From positions 186,001 through 250,000 of the forward strand of contig CAVTFG010000014.1 in the NCBI GenBank assembly GCA_963734015.1: DNA of 64,000 nt, in the 5' to 3' direction. Below the pieces are notes generated by a model. The model did no database searches. It was not told the DNA's origin and was given only the letters and a program-made list of their open reading frames with translations. The position numbers were made by a program, and so were the translations under genes. Origin of the DNA: JALZKA01 sp963734015. Lineage in GTDB: Bacteria; Actinomycetota; Thermoleophilia; Solirubrobacterales; 70-9. Shown piece by piece: positions 19,275-28,259 of this stretch. The number at the start of each line of letters is the position of its first letter. Position 1 is the first letter of the stretch.

Positions 19275-19778
19275 CTGCAACAGCTCCCCGCCCGGCTCCC
19301 GCCGGCACGGCGGCCCGGTGATCACCGTCTCCGAGATCGCGTCCGGCCCGCCGCCCGGCTGGCGCACGAGGATCCGCTGCGGGAAGACCATGTCGCGGTC
19401 CTGATCGGGCAGGACGACGTGGAGGCGGTAATTGCCCGGCGGCACCGGATCGCCCTCGTCGTCGCGGCCGTCCCAGGTGCAGGTGATCCGCTGCTCCGAG
19501 ACCAGGGAGACGCCCGCGGCGAGGGTGCGAACCGGCGCGTCGCCGCTGCCGACGATCTCGACCAGCGCGTCGGGCTCGTCGTAGCGGACGAAGAACTCGA
19601 GCGCCACGGGGAAGTCCGCCTCCTTGCCCGTGCCAAGGAGGCGCTCGATCCGCGTGACCTCCAGCGCCAGGTTCGCGGTGCGGGCGTGGTAGACGAGGAT
19701 CGCGGCCAGCAGCGAGACGGCCAAGAGGGCGATCAGCAGCGCAGGCCCGAACCGCCCCTCACGCTCTTGCGTGCTCAC
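19272..19778 (-). CDS. Membrane-anchored protein with FlgD-like Ig domain
   Basis: 168 residues: short cytoplasmic N-terminus, one transmembrane helix (ALLIALLAVSLLAAILVYHA), then an extracytoplasmic domain with TWDGRDDEGDPVPPGNYRLH, the signature turn of FlgD/T9SS-type Ig-like domains. Probably a structural or binding module of the envelope; no catalytic residues seen. GTG 19778 overlaps the TAG of the upstream LytR_C gene by one base, so they are co-translated. Confidence 0.7.
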   Translation of the reverse strand: MSTQEREGRFGPALLIALLAVSLLAAILVYHARTANLALEVTRIERLLGTGKEADFPVALEFFVRYDEPDALVEIVGSGDAPVRTLAAGVSLVSEQRITCTWDGRDDEGDPVPPGNYRLHVVLPDQDRDMVFPQRILVRQPGGGPDAISETVITGPPCRREPGGELLQ

Positions 19779-20604
19779 TAGCCGACGCGATCCTGGCCGA
19801 GAATCACCACCACATCCGCGGTGGGCGTGGCGTCCTGGACCTCGCGGTCGATCCCCTGGATCGCCGGCGGCGGATCCCCACCCAGCTCGCGCGCGACACG
19901 CTTCGCCGCCCGCTTCTGGCCCCGCTGGTACATGACCACCGTCTGGTCCGTGTCACGGACGAAGCTCTCCACGTCCCCGGCAGGAAGCCGGCGTTCTCGA
20001 TCTGACGCGAGAGCTTGCCCGCCAGGCCGTCGGCCGAGGTGGTGTTGAGGACGGCCACCTCGATCCCCGCCGGGTCAACGGCCGGGATGTCGGGCTCGTC
20101 GTCCTCGAGCAGCCCCTGCTGGACGACGACGATCGCGGCGCCGGCGGCCAGGAACGCCGCCACGGCCAGCGCGGCCAGCCAGCGCGGCTGGATCGCCCAG
20201 CGCCCGAAGCGGCGCAGCTGCTGGTGCGGCTCGAGCGCGGAGCGCTCCATGGTGATCCGCTCGAGCGCCGGCCGCTCGCTGGTGACCCGCGTCGCGGCGG
20301 GCAGCGTGCCGGGCGGTGTCACGCCCGGCTTTACCTCGGTCTCCGCGTGCTCGTCGGTGCCGGGGACGGGCTCGCCGCGCTCGGCATAGAGCCGCTCGAG
20401 CTCGACCTCGGTCCTGTCGAGGCGAGACTCGGACAGCGCCAGGTCGGCGGTCGCGTGCTCAGGGTTCTTCAGCATCCATTCCCGCAGGCGCTGAACGTCC
20501 CGGCGCTGCGAGAGGTAGAGCGGGGTCAGCAGGAAGATGCCGATCACCGACGCGGTGGCGACCAGCGCCGCAACCTCGTCGAAGGGGAGCAGGTCGGTGC
20601 CCAT
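19778..20604 (-). CDS. LytR_C-domain membrane protein A, one frame break
   Basis: About 275 residues. An N-terminal helix (ALVATASVIGIFLLTPLYLS), a charged cytoplasmic coiled-coil-like segment (RDVQRLREWMLKN), a second helix (LAALAVAAFLAAGAAIVVV) and an outer LytR C-terminal domain: VAVLNTTSADGLAGKLSRQI, then VVMYQRGQKRAAKRVARELG and VVVILGQDR. LytR_C domains accompany LCP glycopolymer transferases but have no enzyme function of their own. Frame breaks at CCCC 19975-19978. ATG 20604 follows the paralogue's stop by four bases. Confidence 0.75.
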
Positions 20605-20608
20605 CTGG

Positions 20609-21415
20609 CTAGGGCACGGTTTCGGTTGCCGCCGGGCCGAATCCGGCGTCGTCCTGCCCGACCAGCAGGACGAGGTCCGCGCCACCCGCGTTCGCCGCGA
20701 TCTCGTTGGTGATCGGGACGACCTCCGTCACGCCGAGGTCCTCCTCCACGGCGGAGGCCAGCTCGGCGGCCGCGTCCTCGGCCTCGGGCTCGAACATGAC
20801 CACGCTCTGCGCCTCGCCGGCGGGCGCGTTGGTGCGCTCCTCGACCTTGAACCCCGCGGGCTCGACGAGCTCCGCCGCGACCACGTCCGCGATCCCCGGT
20901 GTGGCGGGCAAGCCGTGGGCCTCGTCCTGAGTCGCGTTCAGAACCGTGACCGTCGGCTCGTCCTCGCGTTCCCCGCGATTGCCTCCGTCGCCGCCGCCCC
21001 CTCCTCCGCGCTGCTCCTCAACCGGAGCCGCGTCGTCGTCACCGATCAGGCCGAAGCCGCTCGTGACGACCCCGACCGCGATCAGGCCGGCGACGAGCGC
21101 GACCAGGAACCAGCGCGGGTCGATCGGGGAGCGCCGGTCGAGCTCGGCCCATTTCGACCCGAAGAACCCGCTGACGCGGCCGCCGACACCGTCCTCGTCA
21201 GCCGGGACGGCCTCCTCCTCGTCCGTGTCGCCACGGGCGTCGGCCACCGCCTTGTCGGCGTCATCGGCCTCGGCGGCCCGCTCGGGGGCGCGTCCGGCCC
21301 ACTCACGGAGGCGCCGCACCTCGCGCGCCTGCAGGACGATCAGAAGGGCCAGGATCGCGAACCCGAGGAAGGCGACGATCCCGAGGATCGGGCCGATGTC
21401 CTCGATCAGATCCAT
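20609..21415 (-). CDS. LytR_C-domain membrane protein B
   Basis: 268 residues with the same plan as its downstream neighbour: N-terminal helix (ILGIVAFLGFAILALLIVLQ), charged linker (REVRRLREWAGRAPE), second helix (FLVALVAGLIAVGVVTSGFG), a Gly/acidic spacer and a LytR_C domain (TVTVLNATQDEAHGLP ... DLVLLVGQDDAGF). Tandem duplication is likely. It heads the operon B-A-FlgD-Wzy-Wzx. The leader repeat at 21429-21470 lies directly upstream, with AAGGGAAG as probable ribosome-binding site. Confidence 0.75.
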   Translation of the reverse strand: MDLIEDIGPILGIVAFLGFAILALLIVLQAREVRRLREWAGRAPERAAEADDADKAVADARGDTDEEEAVPADEDGVGGRVSGFFGSKWAELDRRSPIDPRWFLVALVAGLIAVGVVTSGFGLIGDDDAAPVEEQRGGGGGGDGGNRGEREDEPTVTVLNATQDEAHGLPATPGIADVVAAELVEPAGFKVEERTNAPAGEAQSVVMFEPEAEDAAAELASAVEEDLGVTEVVPITNEIAANAGGADLVLLVGQDDAGFGPAATETVP

Positions 21416-21478
21416 CGAGATACTTCCCTTACCAGGGCGGCAAACACGGTTTCGCGACAGAGTCGCTCATAGAATCCG
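21416..21478 (-). repeat. ATGAGCGAC leader repeat, copy A (subtype I)
   Basis: Minus-strand copy reading GGATTCT-ATGAGCGAC-TCTGTC-GCGAAA-CCGTG-TTTGCC-GCCCT-GGTAAGGG, then 13 bases after its stop to the ATG of the LytR_C gene. It encodes a 13-codon ORF (MSDSVAKPCLPPW, 21470 to 21429). Possible hairpins: GCGAC-TCT-GTCGC and TTGCC-GCCCT-GGTAA. TAAACT, 12 bases before the ATG, could be the -10 box. Confidence 0.7.
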
Positions 21479-21547
21479 GCGCAGTTTACGAACGCGGTAG
21501 GCCGTCAGGCGGGCCAGCAGCCCGCTTGGGACCTGCACTTGCGCACT

Positions 21548-23428
21548 TCAGAGCTCGATCGAACTGGCCGCGGGCCGGTCGTCCACCAGTTCGACCACGC
21601 GCGCCGCGAGCCCGGATTCGTCCCCTGCGGCGACCAGCTTGGTGAGGCGATCGACCGTGGTTTCGACCCAGTCGGGGTCGAGCGGCTGGGAGCGAACCGC
21701 GCGCACGATCCGCTCGGCGCTGGTCGGCTGCGAGCGCTCGTCGGGGTTGAACAGCTCCTCGTGGATCTTCTCGCCGCGGCGCGGGCCGGTGAACTCGACC
21801 GCGATGTCCACGTCGGGCTCGTAGCCCGCCAGGTGGATCATGTTGCGTGCGAGCTCGAGGATCCGGACCGGCTCCCCCATCTCGAGCACGAACACCTCGC
21901 CCGTCTCGGCCCCGAGGTCCCCGGCGGTGATCACGAGCTGCACCGCCTCCGGGATCGTCATGAAGTAGCGGGTCATGTCACGGTGGGTGACGGTCACCGG
22001 GCCGCCCTTCTCGATCTGCGAGCGGAAGATCGGCACGACGCTGCCGGAGGAGCCCAGCACGTTGCCGAACCGCACGCTCACGAACCGCGTCGTCGCGTGG
22101 CGCTGGCCGGCGGCCGCGACGATCCACTCGGCCATCGCCTTCGAGGCGCCCATCACGGTGTGCGGGTTGACCGCCTTGTCGGTGGACACGAGGACGAACC
22201 GCGAAACGCCCACCGCCGCGGCCGTCTCGGCCGTGACCTTGGTCGCCATGGCGTTGTTGCGGATCGCCTCGAGCGGGTTCGCCTCCATCAGGCCGACGTG
22301 CTTGTAGGCGGCGGCGTGGAAGACGACCTCCGGGCGGAAGCGCTGCATGACCTCCAGCATCCGGTCGCCCTCCTTGCAGTCGGCGAGGACGGCCTCGCAC
22401 CGGCTGAAGTGCTGCTGCTCGGTCATCTCGCGCTCGATCTGGAAGAGGTTGTCCTCGGCGTGGTCGAGCAGGACCAGCAGGCGCGGGCGGACCTGCGCGA
22501 TCTGGCGCGAGAGCTCGGCGCCGATCGAGCCGCCCGCCCCGGTGACCATCACCACGCGGTCCTCGAGGTAGGCGCCGACGCGGTCGAGCTCCTTGCGCAC
22601 CGGGTCGCGCCCGAGGACGTCCTCCACCTGGACCTCGCGCAGCTGCCGCGTGAGCTGGACGCCGCCGCGCAGCAGCTCGAAGACGGTCGGCAGCGTGCGG
22701 ACCGGAATCGCCCGCTCGCGACACGCGGCAACGACCTTCGCCCGCAGCTCGCCGGGCGCCGACGGGATCGCGATCACGACCTCGTCCGGCGTGTGCTTCT
22801 CGAGCAGCTCGGCGATCTGGGCCGTGGTGCCGAGCACGCGCAGGCCGAGCAGTCCCATCCCACGCTTGCGCGGGTCGTCGTCCACGAATCCGATCGCCTG
22901 CACACCGAGCGCCGGGTTCAGCTGGAGCTCGCGCACCACCATCTGGCCGCCGGAGCCGGCGCCGACGATCAGTGACTTGCGTGTCTTGCGCTCGCGCGCC
23001 GCCTTCGACGGCCGCTCGATCCAGAGGCGGGTGACGATCCGCGCGCCGGCGAGCAGGCCGGTGGTCAGGATGAAGTCGAAGATCACGATCGACCGCGGCA
23101 GGTTGTCGTCGAACGGCTGGAGCACGGTGAAGACAACGACGAGTGCCGCGCTCGCGAGCGCCGTGGCGCGCAGCAGCGCCGGGAAATCCCGGGTGAGGAA
23201 GTAGCGCCACCACTTCGAGTGGAGGCCGAGCAGCGTGAAGATCAGCGCCTTGCCGATCGCCACGAAGGCAATCGACTGCCAGAGCATCTCCTCGTAGCGC
23301 TCGGGGATTCCGCCCGCGTCGACGAAGCGCAGGACGAACGCCAGTGCCCACGCGATCGCGACCAGCACGGCGTCGGCCAGGAACTGCTGGGCCCGGTGCC
23401 GGTAAGCCGGGTGGTTCAGCCGGCGCAT
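21548..23428 (-). CDS. UDP-sugar 4,6-dehydratase, CapD/PglF-like
   Basis: 626 residues. Four N-terminal transmembrane helices, a first Rossmann-like domain (LIVGAGSGGQMVVREL), then the catalytic SDR domain: VTGAGGSIGAEL (NAD), HAAAYKHVGLMEANP, LVSTDKAVNPHTVMGASK where T-D-K replaces the usual Y-x3-K, RFGNVLGSSGSVVP, and FTGPRRGEKIHEELF. These are the marks of membrane UDP-GlcNAc C6-dehydratases that make diaminosugar precursors for surface glycans. ATG 23428. No same-strand neighbour follows closely. Confidence 0.9.
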   Translation of the reverse strand: MRRLNHPAYRHRAQQFLADAVLVAIAWALAFVLRFVDAGGIPERYEEMLWQSIAFVAIGKALIFTLLGLHSKWWRYFLTRDFPALLRATALASAALVVVFTVLQPFDDNLPRSIVIFDFILTTGLLAGARIVTRLWIERPSKAARERKTRKSLIVGAGSGGQMVVRELQLNPALGVQAIGFVDDDPRKRGMGLLGLRVLGTTAQIAELLEKHTPDEVVIAIPSAPGELRAKVVAACRERAIPVRTLPTVFELLRGGVQLTRQLREVQVEDVLGRDPVRKELDRVGAYLEDRVVMVTGAGGSIGAELSRQIAQVRPRLLVLLDHAEDNLFQIEREMTEQQHFSRCEAVLADCKEGDRMLEVMQRFRPEVVFHAAAYKHVGLMEANPLEAIRNNAMATKVTAETAAAVGVSRFVLVSTDKAVNPHTVMGASKAMAEWIVAAAGQRHATTRFVSVRFGNVLGSSGSVVPIFRSQIEKGGPVTVTHRDMTRYFMTIPEAVQLVITAGDLGAETGEVFVLEMGEPVRILELARNMIHLAGYEPDVDIAVEFTGPRRGEKIHEELFNPDERSQPTSAERIVRAVRSQPLDPDWVETTVDRLTKLVAAGDESGLAARVVELVDDRPAASSIEL

Positions 23429-23546
23429 AGCGCCCCAAGTGTAGGGCGAGGACCCGCGCTGGGAACGCTCATCCGCGGTGCGTGAAGGGCCGTGCTCAGG
23501 CGCGGGCTCACTTCGCGTCCGCCGCGCGGTCTACGTTGCGATTGCG

Positions 23547-23900
23547 ATGGGGGAGCTATTCAGGGGCGAGCCCGACCCATTCGACGTGACCGTGACGGCC
23601 AACGTCTCGGCTTTCCGTCTCGACAACTGCATCGTCAGCGCCATCCTCGAGAACGGCATGGACGCCGAGGGCGGCGACGTGGAGCTGTGCGTCACGGACA
23701 CGGCCAGGAATTCGTACGGCCTCGATGCCTGCATCGATGCATTCGAGCGCTGGCTGAACGCGACCCTTCGCCCCGAGTACCGACTGGACGCCGCCCTCGC
23801 GATGAGCCAGCACGGCGCGTTCTCCGTCGTCGCCACCCCGGACGCCGGGCCCTACGTCCTTCCCCCGCCAATGCCCGGGGTCTCGGACCTCGCGGCCTAA
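23547..23900 (+). CDS. Hypothetical protein, 117 residues
   Basis: I do not recognise this protein. It is acidic, has four Cys (two as DNC and ELC, one as DAC) and reads as a soluble mixed fold: VTVTANVSAFRLDNC, ENGMDAEGGDVELCVTD, LDACIDAFERWLNATL, QHGAFSVVATPDAG. ATG 23547 is used; an earlier in-frame start at 23478 has no support. TACGTT about 13 bases before the ATG could be a -10 box, implying a short or absent leader. It is alone between two minus-strand glycan genes. Confidence 0.55.
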   Translation: MGELFRGEPDPFDVTVTANVSAFRLDNCIVSAILENGMDAEGGDVELCVTDTARNSYGLDACIDAFERWLNATLRPEYRLDAALAMSQHGAFSVVATPDAGPYVLPPPMPGVSDLAA

Positions 23901-24896
23901 GAGCGTTCGTTCACCAGGGCGCGTTCGACCTCGTTGAGCAGGCCGTCCCGGCGCTTCTCGTAGGGGAAGAGGGTTCGGATGCGTTCGCGGGCCTCGAGCC
24001 CTGCAGCCGGGCCCAGCTCGAGGGCCTCACGGACGCCCGCCGCCACCGCCGATGGAGTCGGGTCGGGGATCGTCACGCCGGTGTCGCCGACCACCTCGGG
24101 CAGCGCGCCCGCCGGGGTCACCACCGGCACCGCGCCGGCCAGCATCGCCTCGGCGAGCGAGAGGCCGAAGCCCTCGTGCAGCGAGGGCTGCACGTAGACG
24201 GCGGCCGAGCGAAAGAGCGCGTCGAGGTCCTCGTCGGAGAGCCGTCCTGTCACGCGGACGTTCGGCGCGGCCGCGGCGGCGAGGCGCTCGCCCGTCTCGT
24301 CCCACCACTCGCCCGCGAGCACGAACTCCACGTCCGGCAATTCCGCGGCCGCGTCGATGAACGGCTGGTGGCCCTTGCGGGCCAGGTTGAGCGTGTAGAC
24401 GACGCCCGACCGTCAGCGCCTGGCGCTCTCGCGGCGCCCCGTCGGGCTCGCCGAAGCGGTCGGGGATGCCGTGGTGGACGACCGCGACCCGCCCGGCGTC
24501 GACGCCGGCGACGTTGCGCTCGATCTCCTCCAGCGTGTAGTTCGAGTTGGTGATCAGCCGCGTCGCCAGGTTCGCGGTCGTCGAGACCAGCCGCCGCCGC
24601 ACCCCGCCGCGCTGTGACCCGTAGCCGATCTCGGGCATGTCGGCCGTGTCGAAGCCGCCGAAGATGAGTACCGACGGCTTGCCCCGGGCACGCGCCATGC
24701 GCAGCGCGAGGGCGGTGTGCCACGAGGCGAACCAGCCCACCACCACGTCGCAATCGCCGACTTCTCGCCAGAGCTCGGCCGGCCTCGGGCGGAATCCGGG
24801 CTGGTAGTAGTCGACGACCTCGTGCCGCTCGGACAGCGCCTCGCGGTCGATCCGAGTGAACGTGTTCCGGCGGCTGATGACGTAGAGGAGCCGCAC
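23897..24896 (-). CDS. Glycosyltransferase family 4, one frame break
   Basis: About 332 residues. N-terminal half: RLLYVISRRNTFTRIDREAL, DCDVVVGWFASWHTALAL, TNSNYTLEEIERNVAG, VAVVHHGIPDRF. C-terminal half: DVEFVLAGEWW, NVRVTGRLSDEDLDALF, YVQPSLHEGFGLSLAEAMLAG (the E-x7-E loop binding the nucleotide sugar), PVVTPAGALPEVVG. Frame breaks at CCC 24405-24407; one base fewer restores ALTVGVVYTLNLARKG. GTG 24896 comes two bases after the stop of the leader repeat's short ORF. Acceptor sugar unknown. Confidence 0.85.
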
Positions 24897-24958
24897 AATT
24901 ACGCCGCTACCGCGGAGGCAATGTTGGTTTCGCGCCTTGCGTCGCTCATCAGATCACG
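24897..24958 (-). repeat. ATGAGCGAC leader repeat, copy B (subtype II)
   Basis: Reads GTGATCTG-ATGAGCGAC-GCAAGGC-GCGAAA-CCAAC-ATTGCC-TCCGC-GGTAGCGG, two bases before the GTG of the glycosyltransferase. The 16-codon ORF MSDARRETNIASAVAA runs 24949 to 24899. TTGCC-TCCGC-GGTAG can pair with two wobbles. Confidence 0.7.
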
Positions 24959-25021
24959 GGCTATCCTCCCAGGCTGCCGGGCGGCGGGGAAACGCGCCTC
25001 TTCCATGCCTGGCAGCGCCTG

Positions 25022-25699
25022 ATGACGCCGTCATTTGCCCTGCCATACGCCTCGGTCACCGACTTCATCGTCGATCCGATCGTCGATGTCGCGACCGACT
25101 TCATCGAGTCGGTCGGCCTGGTCGGAGTCTTCGTCCTGATGCTGCTCGAGAGCGCCTGCATCCCGGTGCCGAGCGAGGCGATCATGCTGTTCGCCGGCTT
25201 CAACGTCTCCGAGGGCGACATGACTCTGTTCGGGATCGTCACTGCCGGGGTGCTCGGCAACGTCGTCGGCTCGTGGGTCGCGTGGGCGGCCGGCTACTAC
25301 GGCCGCCTCGAGCTGCTCGAGAAGAACCGGCTGATCCACATCAACCCGAAGCACCTCGCTTGGGCCGACAGCTGGTTCCAGCGCCACGGCGACGCCACCG
25401 TGTTCTTCACGCGGATGCTGCCGATCATCCGGACGTTCATCTCGCTGCCGGCCGGCGTCGCCCGGATGCCGTTCTGGCGCTTCACCTGGCTGACGCTCGC
25501 GGGGTGCATCCCGTGGGTGCTGATGCTCGGCTTCATCGGCCGTGAGGTCGGCGACCAGTGGGAGGAGTGGCGCGACTACCTGCACTACGGCGACTACGTC
25601 GTGTTCGCGGCGGTCGTCGGCGGCATCATCTACTGGCTGATCAAGCGGCGAGGATCCGGTGGTCCGCCCGCCGAGCCCGCGGCCGAGACCGAGGCCTAG
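25022..25699 (+). CDS. DedA family membrane protein
   Basis: 225 residues. VFVLMLLESACIPVPSEAIMLFAG is the DedA/SNARE-associated signature (E-x3-PxPSE), followed by GNVVGSWVAWAAGYYGR and the arginine motif FFTRMLPIIRTFISLPAGVARM. DedA proteins are polyprenyl- or phospholipid-translocating membrane proteins linked to undecaprenyl-phosphate recycling, and the gene overlaps uppP, which recycles the same carrier. ATG 25022. TATCCT at 24962-24967 may serve as -10. Confidence 0.9.
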   Translation: MTPSFALPYASVTDFIVDPIVDVATDFIESVGLVGVFVLMLLESACIPVPSEAIMLFAGFNVSEGDMTLFGIVTAGVLGNVVGSWVAWAAGYYGRLELLEKNRLIHINPKHLAWADSWFQRHGDATVFFTRMLPIIRTFISLPAGVARMPFWRFTWLTLAGCIPWVLMLGFIGREVGDQWEEWRDYLHYGDYVVFAAVVGGIIYWLIKRRGSGGPPAEPAAETEA

Positions 25700-26522
25700 C
25701 ATCGGCCCTGCATCGCTCGAGCTGAGCCCGGGCCGGGCGGCCGCGCTCGGTGCGATCCAGGGGCCGACGGAGCTGCTCCCGGTCTCGAGCTCCGCCCACA
25801 TCTCGCTGATCCCCTGGTTGCTGGGCTGGCGCTGGCAGGAGCTCGACTCCGAGGCCCGCAAGAGCTTCGAGGTCGCCCTGCATGCCGGGACCGCCGCCGC
25901 GCTCCTGATCGGCCTGCGGCGCGAGATCGCGCGCGAGGTTGCCGAGTTCGACCTGCGCCGGGGCGCCGTGGTCGCGCTCTCGTTCGTGCCGCCCGCGATC
26001 GCCGGGCTGACGCTGGAGCGGCGGATCGAGGCACTGGGCACGCCGCGGGCCACCGCGGCAGGGTTGGTGGCGGGCTCGGCCGTGATGGTCGCGGCCGACC
26101 GCGCGCCGCAAACCCGCGGGCACGGCGACGCTCGGCCGCTCGACGGCCTGCTGCTCGGGCTCGCCCAGGCGGCGGCGCTCGTCCCCGGCGTCTCTCGCAA
26201 CGGGGCCACCCTCACAGCCGCCCGTGCCCGCGGCTTCAACCGGTCGCACGCGAACCTGCTCTCGCGAACCGTCGCGCTGCCCGTGATCGTCGGTGCCACC
26301 GCGCTGAAGGGCGAGCGCCTGCGCCGGCGCGGGGTGACCCCGGGCACCGGTCGTGCGCTCGCGATCGGCGCCGCCGCGTCCTTCGTGTCGACGCTCGCGT
26401 CACAGCGCCTGATCCGCCTGGTCGAGCGCGACCGCGCGCTCTGGCCGTACGCGGCCTACCGCGTCGGCCTGGCGGCCGCGGTCGCTCGGCGGTTGCGGCG
26501 GCGAGCTCGTACGGTTGAATGA
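25659..26522 (+). CDS. uppP: Undecaprenyl-diphosphatase
   Basis: 287 residues, polytopic. Dephosphorylates undecaprenyl diphosphate to recycle the glycan carrier. The two BacA signatures are clear: GPTELLPVSSSAHI near the N-terminus (catalytic Glu) and PGVSRNGATLTAAR. The GTG start at 25659 would overlap dedA by 41 bases; a start nearer ELSPGRAAALGAIQG would also keep every conserved part. Shorter than typical BacA (about 265-275) after the N-terminal extension is discounted. Acts with the polysaccharide and peptidoglycan genes nearby. Confidence 0.88.
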   Translation: MVRPPSPRPRPRPSIGPASLELSPGRAAALGAIQGPTELLPVSSSAHISLIPWLLGWRWQELDSEARKSFEVALHAGTAAALLIGLRREIAREVAEFDLRRGAVVALSFVPPAIAGLTLERRIEALGTPRATAAGLVAGSAVMVAADRAPQTRGHGDARPLDGLLLGLAQAAALVPGVSRNGATLTAARARGFNRSHANLLSRTVALPVIVGATALKGERLRRRGVTPGTGRALAIGAAASFVSTLASQRLIRLVERDRALWPYAAYRVGLAAAVARRLRRRARTVE

Positions 26523-26526
26523 GGCT

Positions 26527-27528
26527 GTGAGCCAGGACGCCTACACCGCCGCCGGAGTGAGCCAGCGCCACGCCGACTCCGCCGTCGCCGCGCTCGTCGC
26601 CCAGCTCGCGATGATCGACACCGGCAAGCCCTCGCGCGTCGTTCCGCTCCCCGGCCACTACGCGAGCGTGCTGCGCCTTGACGAGCGGACGGGGATCGCG
26701 TTCGGGACCGACGGCGTCGGCACCAAGATGGTCCTGGCCGAGCAGCTCGGCAGGTTCGAGACGATCGGGATCGACTGCATCGCGATGAACGTCAACGACC
26801 TGATCTGCGTCGGCGCCGAGCCGATCGCGCTGGTCGATTTCATCCTCTGCCGCGAGGCCAACGCCGAGATCTGCGAGCAGATCGGACGGGGGCTGCGCGT
26901 CGGCGCCGAGCAGGCGGGCGTCGAGATTCCCGGCGGCGAGATCGCTCAGGTCGGCGACGTGGTTAGCGGCTGGGAGCTGGGCGGGTCGGCGATCGGGCTC
27001 GTCGAGCTCGAAGCGATCGTCCGCGGCGACCGGATCGAGGCGGGCGACGCGCTGATCGGCCTCCCCTCCTCCGGCCTCCATTCGAACGGCTACACGCTCG
27101 CCCGCAAGGTGCTGGCCGACCTGGCGATGGACGACGACCGGCTCGGCCGCCCGCTCGGCGACGTGATGCTCGAGCCGACGACGATCTACGTCCGCGCAAT
27201 CGGAGAGCTGCTCGCGTCCGATCTCGACGTCCGGGGCCTCGCCCACATCACGGGCGACGGCCTGAACAACCTGCTGCGGCTCTCCCGCGAGGTCGGTTAC
27301 GAGCTGACCGACCCGCTCGACGTCCCCCCGGTGTTCGGCCTGATCCAGGAGCTGGGCGGAATCGCTGACGCGGAGATGCACGAGGTCTTCAACATGGGCC
27401 TCGGCTTCGTGTGCGTGGTCCCTGACGCCGACGCCGACGCCGCGGCCGCGCTGCTCGCCGCGCACCACCCCGGCGCGCGGCGGATCGGCGCCGTCACGAA
27501 CGACGCCGGCGCCGTCACGCGCGCCTGA
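26527..27528 (+). CDS. purM: Phosphoribosylformylglycinamidine cyclo-ligase (AIR synthase)
   Basis: 333 residues from GTG 26527 (a TTG at 26515 is also in frame). Closes the imidazole ring in purine synthesis using ATP. Motifs: FGTDGVGTKMVLAEQ, GIDCIAMNVNDLICVGAEPIALVDF, GVEIPGGEIAQVGDVV, GLPSSGLHSNGYTLARKV, GLAHITGDGLNNLLRL and EVFNMGLGFVCVV. The canonical GGETAEMPG-like loop reads GGEIAQVGD, a mild divergence. Only four bases separate it from uppP, so it is probably on the same transcript. Confidence 0.93.
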   Translation: MSQDAYTAAGVSQRHADSAVAALVAQLAMIDTGKPSRVVPLPGHYASVLRLDERTGIAFGTDGVGTKMVLAEQLGRFETIGIDCIAMNVNDLICVGAEPIALVDFILCREANAEICEQIGRGLRVGAEQAGVEIPGGEIAQVGDVVSGWELGGSAIGLVELEAIVRGDRIEAGDALIGLPSSGLHSNGYTLARKVLADLAMDDDRLGRPLGDVMLEPTTIYVRAIGELLASDLDVRGLAHITGDGLNNLLRLSREVGYELTDPLDVPPVFGLIQELGGIADAEMHEVFNMGLGFVCVVPDADADAAAALLAAHHPGARRIGAVTNDAGAVTRA

Positions 27529-27551
27529 CGGATCTGGTCCAAGATGTCCCG

Positions 27552-28187
27552 ATGACTCAATTCGCAATCCTGATCTTCGACAAGCTCACCGCCCTCGACG
27601 CGGTCGGCCCCTACGAGGTCCTCTCGCGCGTGCCCGGCACGGAGCTGGTCTTCGTTGGCCCGGAGGCCGGGCCGCTCCGTACCGACACCGGCCGGCTGGG
27701 CCTCAACGCCGACGCGGTCATCGAGGACGTCACCGAACCGGACGTCCTCCTGATCCCGGGCGGCGAGGGAAACCGGCCGCTGCTGAAGGACGACCGCGTC
27801 CTCGACTGGGTCCGTGGCGTCCATGAGCACACGACGTGGACCACATCGGTCTGCACCGGCTCGCTGGTGCTGGGCGCCGCGGGGCTCCTGGAGGGCAAGC
27901 GCGCAACGACGCACTGGGCGTATCACGACACGCTCGAGGAGTACGGCGCCACCGCCGTGGCCGAGCGCTTCGTCGAGGATGGGAAGGTGATGACCGCCGC
28001 CGGCGTCTCCGCTGGAATCGACATGTCGCTGGCGCTCGTCGCGCGCATGTTCCACGAGAACGTGGCCCGCGCGATCCAGCTCGGAATCGAGTACGACCCG
28101 GCCCCTCCGTTCGACTCCGGATCGCCCGAGAAAGCCGCTCCGGAGCTGGTCTCGCTGGTGCGCGGCATGGAGCGTTCGCAAACCTAA
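27552..28187 (+). CDS. DJ-1/PfpI (GATase1-like) family protein
   Basis: 211 residues. Flavodoxin-like fold with the nucleophile elbow TSVCTGSLVLGAAGLL (Cys), an N-terminal acidic strand FAILIFDKLTALDAVGPYEVL, the loop LLIPGGEGNRPLL and RATTHWAYHDTLEEYG. This resembles the isonitrile hydratase/ThiJ subgroup without the AraC-type tail. Reaction not predictable. ATG 27552 lies 23 bases after purM. Confidence 0.85.
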   Translation: MTQFAILIFDKLTALDAVGPYEVLSRVPGTELVFVGPEAGPLRTDTGRLGLNADAVIEDVTEPDVLLIPGGEGNRPLLKDDRVLDWVRGVHEHTTWTTSVCTGSLVLGAAGLLEGKRATTHWAYHDTLEEYGATAVAERFVEDGKVMTAAGVSAGIDMSLALVARMFHENVARAIQLGIEYDPAPPFDSGSPEKAAPELVSLVRGMERSQT

Positions 28188-28259
28188 CCCTGTTTCTTAC
28201 GTCCAGAGTTCGGGACGGGCGTCCCTCCCGATTGTCAAGGGTCGTAGGATCGGACTCGA

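Noticed and set aside
21539..22975. Long plus-strand frame rich in Arg, Asp and His opposite the dehydratase gene
   Set aside because: Typical antisense shadow of a high-GC gene; the minus-strand protein has all catalytic motifs.
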